A stretch of 64,000 bases of DNA from Luteibacter sp. SG786 (GTDB lineage: Bacteria; Pseudomonadota; Gammaproteobacteria; Xanthomonadales; Rhodanobacteraceae). The DNA lies in contig NZ_JAAOYX010000001.1 in assembly GCF_011759605.1 (NCBI RefSeq), positions 2,037,063-2,101,062 on the forward strand, given 5' to 3'. This document shows, piece by piece, positions 45,333 to 52,344 of this stretch. The notes beneath the pieces were generated by a model. It saw only the letters and a program-made list of their open reading frames with translations. It was not told the origin of the DNA and ran no database searches. A program made the position numbers and the translations under genes. Within the stretch, counting starts at the first letter, position 1. The number at the start of each line of letters is the position of its first letter.

Positions 45333-46343
45333 ATGAAGGTACTGGTGACGGGCACGGCGGGCTTCATCGGCTCGCACGTGGCAATGCGGCTCTTAGATCG
45401 CGGCGACGAGGTGGTCGGCATCGACAACCTCAACGACTATTACGACGTGGGGCTTAAGCAGGCCAGACTCGACCGTTTCAGGCACGATCCACGCTACACC
45501 CACGTGCATGCCGACCTCGCCGACCGCGACGCCATCGCGGCGGCGTTCGCACAGCACCGGCCGCATCGGGTGGTGCACCTGGCGGCGCAGGCCGGCGTCC
45601 GCTACGCGGCGGAAAACCCGCACGTTTACGTGTCCAGCAACGTCACGGGGTTCCTGCATGTACTCGAAGGCTGCCGTTCGCACGCCGTCGAGCACCTCGT
45701 GTTCGCCTCCACCAGTTCGGTCTATGGCGCGAATCGCGCGATGCCGTTCTCGGAACATGCCTCCGCCGAACACCCGCTGACGCTCTACGCCGCGACGAAA
45801 AAGGCGAACGAGCAGATGGCGCACAGCTACGCGCACCTCTATGGCATTCCCAGCACGGGCCTGCGCTTTTTCACGGTGTACGGGCCGTGGGGCCGGCCGG
45901 ACATGGCCTTGTTCCTCTTCACCCGGGCCATCCTCGCGGGCGAGCCGCTGAAGGTTTTCAACCATGGCAGGCACCGGCGCAGCTTCACCTACGTCGACGA
46001 CATCGTCGAAGGCGTGATCCGTTGCCTCGACCATCCACCCACTGCGGATGCCACCTGGAACGGCATGGAACCCGACCCGGCCTTCAGCGGCGTGGCACCG
46101 TTCCGCCTGTACAACATCGGCAACGAGCACCCGGTGGAACTGCTCGATTACATTCGCTGTCTCGAGCGATCCCTGGGACGTGATGCGATTCTGGACATGC
46201 TGCCGCTGCAAGCGGGCGATGTGCCGGATACCGAAGCGGACGTGAGCGAACTCCGTCGCGCGGTCGGCTATGTGCCACAGGTCTCGGTAGAAGAGGGTGT
46301 GGAGCGCTTCGTGCGCTGGTATCGCGACTACTATCGGGTCTGA
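45333..46343 (+). CDS. NAD-dependent UDP-sugar 4-epimerase (UDP-glucuronate 4-epimerase-like)
   Basis: A 336-residue extended SDR: VTGTAGFIGSHVAMRL, HLAAQAGVRYAAENPH, STSSVYG, the YAATKKANE catalytic Tyr/Lys pair and RFFTVYGPWGRPDMALF. The last two blocks are typical of UDP-glucuronate 4-epimerases (CapI/LpsL). Pairing with the upstream dehydrogenase suggests production of UDP-galacturonate or its N-acetyl form for surface glycans. Confidence 0.9.
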   Translation: MKVLVTGTAGFIGSHVAMRLLDRGDEVVGIDNLNDYYDVGLKQARLDRFRHDPRYTHVHADLADRDAIAAAFAQHRPHRVVHLAAQAGVRYAAENPHVYVSSNVTGFLHVLEGCRSHAVEHLVFASTSSVYGANRAMPFSEHASAEHPLTLYAATKKANEQMAHSYAHLYGIPSTGLRFFTVYGPWGRPDMALFLFTRAILAGEPLKVFNHGRHRRSFTYVDDIVEGVIRCLDHPPTADATWNGMEPDPAFSGVAPFRLYNIGNEHPVELLDYIRCLERSLGRDAILDMLPLQAGDVPDTEADVSELRRAVGYVPQVSVEEGVERFVRWYRDYYRV

Positions 46344-46364
46344 CATCAGGTCGAGGATAAAAGC

Positions 46365-46380
46365 TCAACCGATAGGTTGA
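46365..46380. promoter_or_regulatory. ArsR-type operator 1
   Basis: TCAACC-gata-GGTTGA, a perfect 6-4-6 dyad overlapping the -35 element of the arsR-like gene. A second dyad with the same TCAAC half-site lies at 46402-46421. Confidence 0.7.
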
Positions 46381-46404
46381 CTATTCTTCGGGACGGCGTA
46401 TATT
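46377..46404 (+). promoter_or_regulatory. Promoter of the arsR-SRPBCC pair
   Basis: TTGACT and TATATT with a 16-base spacer, the best sigma-70 match in the window. The predicted transcript start is about 46411-46412, at the ATG itself, so the message is probably leaderless; no ribosome site precedes the ATG. Confidence 0.72.
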
Positions 46405-46421
46405 CAACTACATGGTTGAAT
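46402..46421. promoter_or_regulatory. ArsR-type operator 2
   Basis: ATTCAAC-tacatg-GTTGAAT, a perfect 7-6-7 dyad between the -10 element and the first codons, containing the start codon at 46412. Binding here and at 46365-46380 would shut the promoter off. Confidence 0.7.
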
Positions 46422-46777
46422 TAGACGCCCCGCACCTGGACCCGGTTTTCCACGCCCTCGGCGACCGCACTCGCCGCCGCATGCTTCGCGAACTCGCCGA
46501 CGGCGAGCGCAGCGTGAGCCAACTGGCCGAACCCTTCGCGATGTCCCTCGCCGCCGCGTCCAAGCACATCAAAGTGCTCGAGAACGCCGGCCTGATCCGC
46601 CGCGAGGTTCGGGGACGGGTGCACCTCTGCCGCCTGGAGCCCGCTCCGCTGGCGAGCGTGCAGGAATGGCTGACGTTCTACGAGCGTTTCTGGACCGACC
46701 GTCTCTCGATGCTCGACCGGCTCCTGCGCGATGCCGACGCGAGCGCCTCCACCCCCTCCAAAGGAGACAAGCCATGA
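46412..46777 (+). CDS. ArsR-family transcriptional regulator
   Basis: A 121-residue winged helix-turn-helix protein: PVFHALGDRTRRRMLRELADG, SVSQLAEPFAMSLAAASKHIKVLENAGLIRRE (recognition helix SLAAASKHI) and a short C-terminal helix. The metal cysteine motifs of ArsR/SmtB sensors are absent; this is the subgroup that pairs with SRPBCC (AHSA1) genes. The next gene overlaps its stop. Autoregulation through the two dyads is likely. Confidence 0.9.
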   Translation: MVELDAPHLDPVFHALGDRTRRRMLRELADGERSVSQLAEPFAMSLAAASKHIKVLENAGLIRREVRGRVHLCRLEPAPLASVQEWLTFYERFWTDRLSMLDRLLRDADASASTPSKGDKP

Positions 46778-47307
46778 ATGCAGCCATCGGTCCGGACACC
46801 TACGGCACGCTCGTCGAACAGACCACACTGAGAATCCAGCGCGTGCTTCCGGGGCCCATCGAGCGCGTATGGGCCTACCTCACCGACAGCGACCTGCGCC
46901 GGCAATGGCTCGCCTCGGGCGAGATGGAGATGAAGGTCGGCACCCCGTTCGAGTTCTGCTGGCGCAACGACGAACTGACGAATCCGCCGGGTAACAAGCC
47001 GGAGGGCTTCGGCGAGGAACACCGCATGCAGAGCCGCATCACGGCGTGCGATCCGCCGCGGAAGCTCGCGTTCGAATGGGGTAGCACCGGCGGGGTCACC
47101 TTCGAGCTCGAAACCAGGGGCACGGATGTGATCCTCACGCTCACACACAGCCGCATCCTCGATCCCTCCACGCGCCTCAACGTCAGCGCTGGGTGGCATG
47201 CGCACCTGGATGTGCTGTCCGCCCGCATGCGGGGCACGGAGCCCGCGCCGTTCTGGGATGCCTGGCTGGCGCTCAAGGCGGAATACGGTAAGCGCCTGCC
47301 GGCCTGA
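46774..47307 (+). CDS. SRPBCC (AHSA1-like) domain protein
   Basis: A 177-residue START-like domain protein: RIQRVLPGPIERVWAYLTDSDLRRQWLASGEMEM at the N-terminus (residues ~19-50) and HAHLDVLSARM near the end are typical of the AHSA1/SRPBCC family, which forms a deep hydrophobic pocket. It overlaps the ArsR stop (ATGA), the standard pairing of these two families. Ligand unknown. Confidence 0.9.
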   Translation: MNAAIGPDTYGTLVEQTTLRIQRVLPGPIERVWAYLTDSDLRRQWLASGEMEMKVGTPFEFCWRNDELTNPPGNKPEGFGEEHRMQSRITACDPPRKLAFEWGSTGGVTFELETRGTDVILTLTHSRILDPSTRLNVSAGWHAHLDVLSARMRGTEPAPFWDAWLALKAEYGKRLPA

Positions 47308-47356
47308 GCCGGCTCGACGCGAACGCCGATCGAAGCCGGGACCCGCTGCCAGCGTA

Positions 47357-47372
47357 TGTGAGTTGTGTCACA
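47357..47372. promoter_or_regulatory. Perfect Crp/Clp-type site upstream of the borosin genes
   Basis: TGTGA-GTTGTG-TCACA matches the Crp consensus (TGTGA-N6-TCACA) exactly. In xanthomonads the Crp homologue Clp, which responds to cyclic di-GMP, uses the same site. Its centre is 90 bases before the methyltransferase ATG. Confidence 0.7.
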
Positions 47373-47454
47373 TTATGGGCAGGGGTGCCCGGGTTCCATC
47401 CATCTTGGCTTCATGCGAGACCGGGCTTGTCATCATTCGAGCCTGTCGTCGCCT

Positions 47455-48300
47455 ATGAACGCATCTGTTCCGAGTTCGCCCGAGACCCATTCCGGCAGCA
47501 TCACCTGCGTGGGCATGGGCATCACTCTCGGCTCACATCTCACGCCGCTGGCGCGCAACTGCATCGAAACGGCCGACGTCGTGTTCGCTGCGCTTTCGGA
47601 CTACGTGGTAGAACTGTGGCTGCGGCGCCTGCATCCCGATGTGCGCAGCCTTCAGCCGTATTACCGTCCGGGCAAGTCGCGCATGAAGACCTATCGCGAA
47701 TGGGTCGAGGTGATGATCGCCGAAGTGCGCGCCGGACGCCGGGTATGCGCAGTGTTCTACGGGCACCCGGGTATTTTTGCCTGGTCGCCGCACAAGGTCA
47801 TCGAACTTGCCCGCGCCGAAGGGTATCCGGCCTACATGGAGCCGGGCGTGTCCGCCGAGGACTGCCTCTATGCCGACCTCGGCATCGACCCGGGACGCGT
47901 CGGCTGCCAGCACCTGGAAGCCAGCCAGCTGCTTTTCTTCGAGCGCGCGCTCGACACCACCGGGCATGTGATCCTTTGGCAACTCGGGGTCGTGGGCGAC
48001 CGTTCGCTCGGCCGGTTCCGTACGCCCGACGCATATCGCGAACTGCTGGTCGAGCGCTTGTGCGCCGACTATCCCGCCGACCATGAGGTCATCGTGTACC
48101 GCGCGCCGACCTTGCCGATCGAGGGTCCGCACATTCAGCGCATGCCGTTGCGCGATTTTGCCGCGGCGGAGTTCACCGGGCAGGAGACGCTGGTGCTCCC
48201 GCCCGCACACGCGCTCAAGCCGAATGTCGCGATGCGCGCTCGCCTCGACGCGCTGGACGCGGTGTACGGTACGGGCGCGGAGCCTGCCGTCACGGCGTGA
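47455..48300 (+). CDS. Split-borosin alpha-N-methyltransferase (tetrapyrrole-methylase fold)
   Basis: A 281-residue SAM-dependent methyltransferase of the tetrapyrrole-methylase fold. It matches the catalytic domain of fungal OphMA and bacterial SonM: ITCVGMGITLGSH, YYRPGKSRMKTY (Arg76, Tyr80 in the active-site helix), VFYGHPGIFAWS, PGVSAEDCLYADLGIDPG and CQHLEAS. These borosin enzymes methylate backbone amides of a peptide. In OphMA the substrate is fused to the C-terminus; here the protein ends after ~30 residues without a core and a small gene follows, the split form of SonM/SonA. Cobalamin-path methylases (CobA, CysG) lack the GKSRxxTY segment. Confidence 0.85.
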   Translation: MNASVPSSPETHSGSITCVGMGITLGSHLTPLARNCIETADVVFAALSDYVVELWLRRLHPDVRSLQPYYRPGKSRMKTYREWVEVMIAEVRAGRRVCAVFYGHPGIFAWSPHKVIELARAEGYPAYMEPGVSAEDCLYADLGIDPGRVGCQHLEASQLLFFERALDTTGHVILWQLGVVGDRSLGRFRTPDAYRELLVERLCADYPADHEVIVYRAPTLPIEGPHIQRMPLRDFAAAEFTGQETLVLPPAHALKPNVAMRARLDALDAVYGTGAEPAVTA

Positions 48301-48369
48301 AAACCGGAAACCGCGCGGCCGGTCGCCAGGGCGGCTTGCCGTGCCTTCACAAGCACAGGGGGGAAGATC

Positions 48370-48678
48370 ATGCGCGATACCGTTGAATTACTGGAAGCCA
48401 TTGGACGCGATGCGAGTCTGCGTCGTGCCTCGCCCGAGGAACTGGCCCGTGCGCTGGAGGCGGACGGCGCCTCGCCCGGACTCCTGGACATGGCGGCCCA
48501 CGGCGACAGCGCCGCGCTCACCGCGGAGCTGGGTCTCAAGCACATGCATGTCGAACACCAGAGCCAGACCGGCGGCCACGAGGGGGAGGATCCCGACGAG
48601 CCGTGCGACGATGGCGACGACGGCGACGAGGAACCGAGCGAGCGCCACGACGACACGAACGATTCGTCGGCGGCCTGA
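48370..48678 (+). CDS. Probable borosin precursor peptide
   Basis: A 102-residue protein, ATG after a strong AGGGGGGAAG ribosome site. Residues 1-55 form a short helical domain (LLEAIGRDASLRRASPEEL; DMAAHGDSAALTAELGL) like the LigA-type borosin-binding domain of SonA, whose ending is also G-D-x-x-x-L. Residues 56-102 would hold the core: KHMHVEHQSQTGG followed by a very acidic Asp/Glu tail with one Cys. Backbone methylation would be expected near LKHMHVEHQ by position relative to SonA. The assignment rests on neighbour and pattern; the acidic tail is unusual. Confidence 0.7.
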   Translation: MRDTVELLEAIGRDASLRRASPEELARALEADGASPGLLDMAAHGDSAALTAELGLKHMHVEHQSQTGGHEGEDPDEPCDDGDDGDEEPSERHDDTNDSSAA

Positions 48679-48690
48679 AGGTCGGGTGTC

Positions 48691-50493
48691 GTGCCTGTCG
48701 GCTCCTTCACACGAGCGCGCTCCTTCCTTCTATGGATGGGGCTCGCCCTGTGGGCGCAGGTGGCCTGCGTCCATGCCGCGACGGAGGTTGTTTCTCCCGG
48801 GCGGGTGGCACGCGTCGACGCGCTGCGTACGAAGGATCATCCACGGTTCCTGACGTTGCTCGCGGAACTCCATCGGGACGTGGCCGACCTCGATGCGAGC
48901 GAAAAACGGTACCTGCAGTTCCTGGACGCCTGGGAAGCGAATTACGAGGGCCGTTATCCCGATGCGGAGGCGGCTCTGCGACAGGTGATGGCCCGTGCCG
49001 ACGACGATCCCATCGGCACGCGTGCCATCGCCATGCTGATGAACAACCTGGGGGAGCAGGGCAAGTACGCGGAAGCGTACGCCATGGCCACGCGCGCGGC
49101 CGATACCTTGCCTTCGGTCAACGATCCGGAGGCCCGCTTCGTGCTCCTCGCGAATCTGGCGCAGATGCTGACATTCGCGGGACAGCCCGAACAGGGCCTG
49201 CAATACGCCGACATGATGCTGAAGGCCACGCCGCCGGGGCAGTCGACCTGCCAGGCCATGGTGCAGAAGGTGACGGCGCTCGAAGGTGCGCGAGTGCTGA
49301 CCGCCCGCAGCCCCGAACTGCTCGGCACCATCGACACCTGCAAGGTCGACGGCCAGCCCATCTTTGCCAACACCGTCGCCCTGATCCTCGTGGATCGTCT
49401 GTTCGACGAGGGGCGACTGGACGAAGCGCTGGCCAGCGTGGAGCGCATCGCTCCCGCCATCCAGGCGAGCAAGTATTTTCCGCACATCATCAGCCTGGCC
49501 AGCCAGCGTGCACAGATCTACGAGCAGCTCGGCCGTGTGGACGAGGCGCGCAAGGCCGCCCTCGAAACGGTGGCCCTCGGCCACCCGGGCGACGTCAACG
49601 AGGCGCTGCGGTTCGCCTACCGCATCCTCTACACCATCGAGAAAAACGACGGAAACTACGCCAGCGCGCTGGATTACTACGAGCGCTATGTCGTCCAGGA
49701 CCAGGGCTACCTGCGCGACGCGAACGTGCGGAACGCGGCATACGAAGCCGCGCGGCAGCATTTCCGCGCGGAGAAGCTGGAGACGGAAGGGCTGAGCAAG
49801 GAGAATCGTATCCTGCGACTGCAGAAGGCGCTGGATGCCAAGGCCGTGGAGACGAGCCGGCTCTACATGGTGATGATGGCGCTCCTGCTTCTCTCCATCG
49901 TCTTCTGGATGGTGCGGATCAAGCGTTCGCAGCTTCGCTTCAAATGGCTGTCGTCGTGCGACGGGCTCACCGGCATCTTCCACCACCAGCATTTCATGAG
50001 CGAAGCCGAGCGCCTGCTGCGCGTCCTGGAACGGCGACTTGGCGACGGTTGCCTCGTGTTCCTCGACCTCGACCACTTCAAGCAGGTGAACGACGCACAC
50101 GGACACGCCGTGGGCGATGCCGTGCTGAAGCACGCCGTGGCGATCATCAAGGGCGAACTGCGCGGCGGCGACCTCCTGGGGCGTCTCGGCGGCGAGGAGT
50201 TCGGCATCCTGTTGATGGACACGCCGAGATTGCAGGCCCGTGTGGTGGCCGAGCGCATACGCGTGGCGCTCGCGTCGTCCCCGCTGGTGACGGACGGCGT
50301 GGTGGTGCCGCTGTCCGTCAGCATTGGGGTGGCCTGCACCGACACCATGGGCCATGACCTGCAACGCCTGCGCCGCGCGGCGGACGCGGCGCTTTACAAG
50401 GCCAAGCACATGGGCCGGAATCGCGTCGTCGAAGGCGACGAATCAGCCGACGGGCTCAGCGAGCTTCGAAGGCGCGAATCGTCGCCTCATTGA
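48691..50493 (+). CDS. Membrane TPR-GGDEF diguanylate cyclase
   Basis: A 600-residue protein: signal peptide (LLWMGLALWAQVACVHA), ~340 residues of periplasmic TPR-like helices (MLMNNLGEQGKYAEAYAMAT), a membrane helix at ~390-410 (MVMMALLLLSIVFWMV) and a cytoplasmic GGDEF domain. The active motif is GGEEF (500-504) and an RxxD inhibition site (491-494) lies five residues before it, so it should make cyclic di-GMP with feedback control. The GTG at 48691 is 12 bases after the precursor stop, suggesting co-transcription. Its 3' end overlaps the convergent GH2 gene by 38 bases. Confidence 0.88.
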   Translation: MPVGSFTRARSFLLWMGLALWAQVACVHAATEVVSPGRVARVDALRTKDHPRFLTLLAELHRDVADLDASEKRYLQFLDAWEANYEGRYPDAEAALRQVMARADDDPIGTRAIAMLMNNLGEQGKYAEAYAMATRAADTLPSVNDPEARFVLLANLAQMLTFAGQPEQGLQYADMMLKATPPGQSTCQAMVQKVTALEGARVLTARSPELLGTIDTCKVDGQPIFANTVALILVDRLFDEGRLDEALASVERIAPAIQASKYFPHIISLASQRAQIYEQLGRVDEARKAALETVALGHPGDVNEALRFAYRILYTIEKNDGNYASALDYYERYVVQDQGYLRDANVRNAAYEAARQHFRAEKLETEGLSKENRILRLQKALDAKAVETSRLYMVMMALLLLSIVFWMVRIKRSQLRFKWLSSCDGLTGIFHHQHFMSEAERLLRVLERRLGDGCLVFLDLDHFKQVNDAHGHAVGDAVLKHAVAIIKGELRGGDLLGRLGGEEFGILLMDTPRLQARVVAERIRVALASSPLVTDGVVVPLSVSIGVACTDTMGHDLQRLRRAADAALYKAKHMGRNRVVEGDESADGLSELRRRESSPH

Positions 50494-52324
50494 TGGCCCG
50501 CACCTTGGCTTCGTCCATCTTCTCGATCTTGCGATCGTAGGTGTACAGGCCGTTGTGTTCGCCTTCGACGTCGGTGATCTGGGTGTAGACGGCCCCCGAC
50601 ATGCCTTTCGCCGGTCCCTTGTCGCGCAGCACCGCCGTATTGGCCACGTAGCCGTCCGTGAGGGCGGTGGCGTCCTTTACGGCACCGTAGGGATTGATCG
50701 CCGAATTCGGCCACACATGGCCGGGAACATTCAGCGTCAGGCCGCCATGTTCGCCGTCCATCGATGCGCGCGTCGCGTCGGGCGAGGGCAGCCCCGGGCC
50801 CTGGTAGTCGTGCACGTCGTACACGTCGCCGGCGTGTGGGTCGCCCTTGGTGTCGCAGCAGTTGAGTCCGCTACGCGCGTTGACGAGGCGGGACGGATCG
50901 AGTTCCTTGATCTGCTTGGCCAGTTCAGCCGCGGCAGGAATGCTCCACTGTCCCCAGCCTTCGTTGAACGGAATCCAGCCGATGATCGAGGTCTCGCCCT
51001 TCAGTTGCTCGACGATGGCCGAGACGTCCGCACGGAAGCGCGCCTTGTCCGCGTCGCTGAGCTGGTCGTTTCGGCCGTTGGGCAACGCCGGCATGTCCTG
51101 CCAGACCATGAGGCCGAGGCGATCCGCCCAGTAGTACCAGCGTGCCGGTTCCACCTTGATGTGCTTGCGGATGGTGTTGAACCCGAAGTCCTTCGTCTTC
51201 TGGATGTCGAACTTGAGCGCCGCGTCGGTCGGTGCCGTATGCAGCCCGTCGGGCCAGTAGCCCTGATCCAGCGTGGCCAGCAGGAAGGTCGGCTTGCCGT
51301 TCAATACGATGCGGTTGACGCCGCCCACCTTCGCCAGGGCCACGGTACGCAACCCGGCGTAGCTGGTGACTTCATCGCGCTGCCCGCCTTTCTCCAGGGT
51401 AGCCTTGAACGTGTAGAGGAACGGGTCCGTCGGACTCCAGAGCCGAGGCTGGGCGATGGCCAGGCGCATCGGTTTGCCGGCCGGACCGCTGGCTTCGCCG
51501 ACCGGCTTGCCGTCGGCATAGGCCGTCACGCGCAACGTGGCGTCGTCGGCGTCGCCCTGCGTCTTTGCCGTGACGGTGAACGCGTCCAGGCTCGGCATGG
51601 CGGTGAAGTTCAACTGCGCCAGGCTGGCGGCGGCCACCGGCTCCAGCCACACCGACTGCCAGATACCCGAAGCGGCCGTGTAGAAGATGCCTTCGGGTTT
51701 CAGCCGCTGCTTGCCGACCATGACGTTGGCGCCGTCGACCGGCGCGTGCACGGCGACGACGATTTCCTGCGGGCCTTTCGGCTTCAGTGCGGCGGTGATG
51801 TCGGCGGCGAACGAGGTGTACCCGTCCGTGTGCTTCGCCACCTGCTTGCCGTTCACATAAACGGTGGCTTCCTGGGCCACGGCGCCGAAGTTCAGCATCA
51901 CGTGCTGGCCGTGCGCGGTGAAGTCCGAGGGGATATCCACCGTCCTGCGATAGACCATGAAGTCGGAATGCTTCTGGACGCCCGACAGCACCGATTCGAT
52001 GGGGTAGGGCACCAGGACCTTGTTCTTGAGCGGGTGCCCGAACGACGGTTCGGTGCGCGCATCGGTCGCCGCGAATTCCCATAGCCCGTTGAGGCTCAGC
52101 CAGCGGGGGTGGTCCAGCGAGGGGCGCGCAAGTTGCGGCCGGGGATACTCCGGCAGTGCATTCTTCGGCGACACCTTGCTCGTCCACGGCGTCGCGAGGG
52201 GGGCTGTCATGCCGTTCCAGACGCGGGTTTCGTCCTTCGCCGCGCGGGCCGTCATCGTCATGCCCGCGGCCAGCAGGATGCCCATGCAGGTGCCGAGTTT
52301 CATGACCTTCGTTCGATTCGTCAT
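50456..52324 (-). CDS. Glycoside hydrolase family 2 protein
   Basis: A 622-residue exported enzyme: signal peptide (GILLAAGMTMTARA), GH2 sugar-binding jelly-roll domain (LSLNGLWEFAATDAR; VYVNGKQVAKHTDGYTSF), Ig-like middle domain and a TIM barrel. The acid/base Glu is in IPFNEGWGQW and the nucleophile Glu in SMDGEHGGL. GH2 covers beta-galactosidase, -mannosidase and -glucuronidase; with the GH92 gene 20 bases upstream a beta-mannosidase or related N-glycan role is plausible but not shown. Confidence 0.85.
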   Translation of the reverse strand: MTNRTKVMKLGTCMGILLAAGMTMTARAAKDETRVWNGMTAPLATPWTSKVSPKNALPEYPRPQLARPSLDHPRWLSLNGLWEFAATDARTEPSFGHPLKNKVLVPYPIESVLSGVQKHSDFMVYRRTVDIPSDFTAHGQHVMLNFGAVAQEATVYVNGKQVAKHTDGYTSFAADITAALKPKGPQEIVVAVHAPVDGANVMVGKQRLKPEGIFYTAASGIWQSVWLEPVAAASLAQLNFTAMPSLDAFTVTAKTQGDADDATLRVTAYADGKPVGEASGPAGKPMRLAIAQPRLWSPTDPFLYTFKATLEKGGQRDEVTSYAGLRTVALAKVGGVNRIVLNGKPTFLLATLDQGYWPDGLHTAPTDAALKFDIQKTKDFGFNTIRKHIKVEPARWYYWADRLGLMVWQDMPALPNGRNDQLSDADKARFRADVSAIVEQLKGETSIIGWIPFNEGWGQWSIPAAAELAKQIKELDPSRLVNARSGLNCCDTKGDPHAGDVYDVHDYQGPGLPSPDATRASMDGEHGGLTLNVPGHVWPNSAINPYGAVKDATALTDGYVANTAVLRDKGPAKGMSGAVYTQITDVEGEHNGLYTYDRKIEKMDEAKVRAINEATIRAFEAR

Positions 52325-52344
52325 CCGTCCTTCCCTTTATCGTG

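Noticed and set aside
47455-48300. Cobalamin or sirohaem biosynthesis methylase
   Set aside because: Same fold, but the GKSRxxTY and PGVSAEDCLYADLGIDP blocks are those of borosin methyltransferases and no tetrapyrrole genes are nearby.
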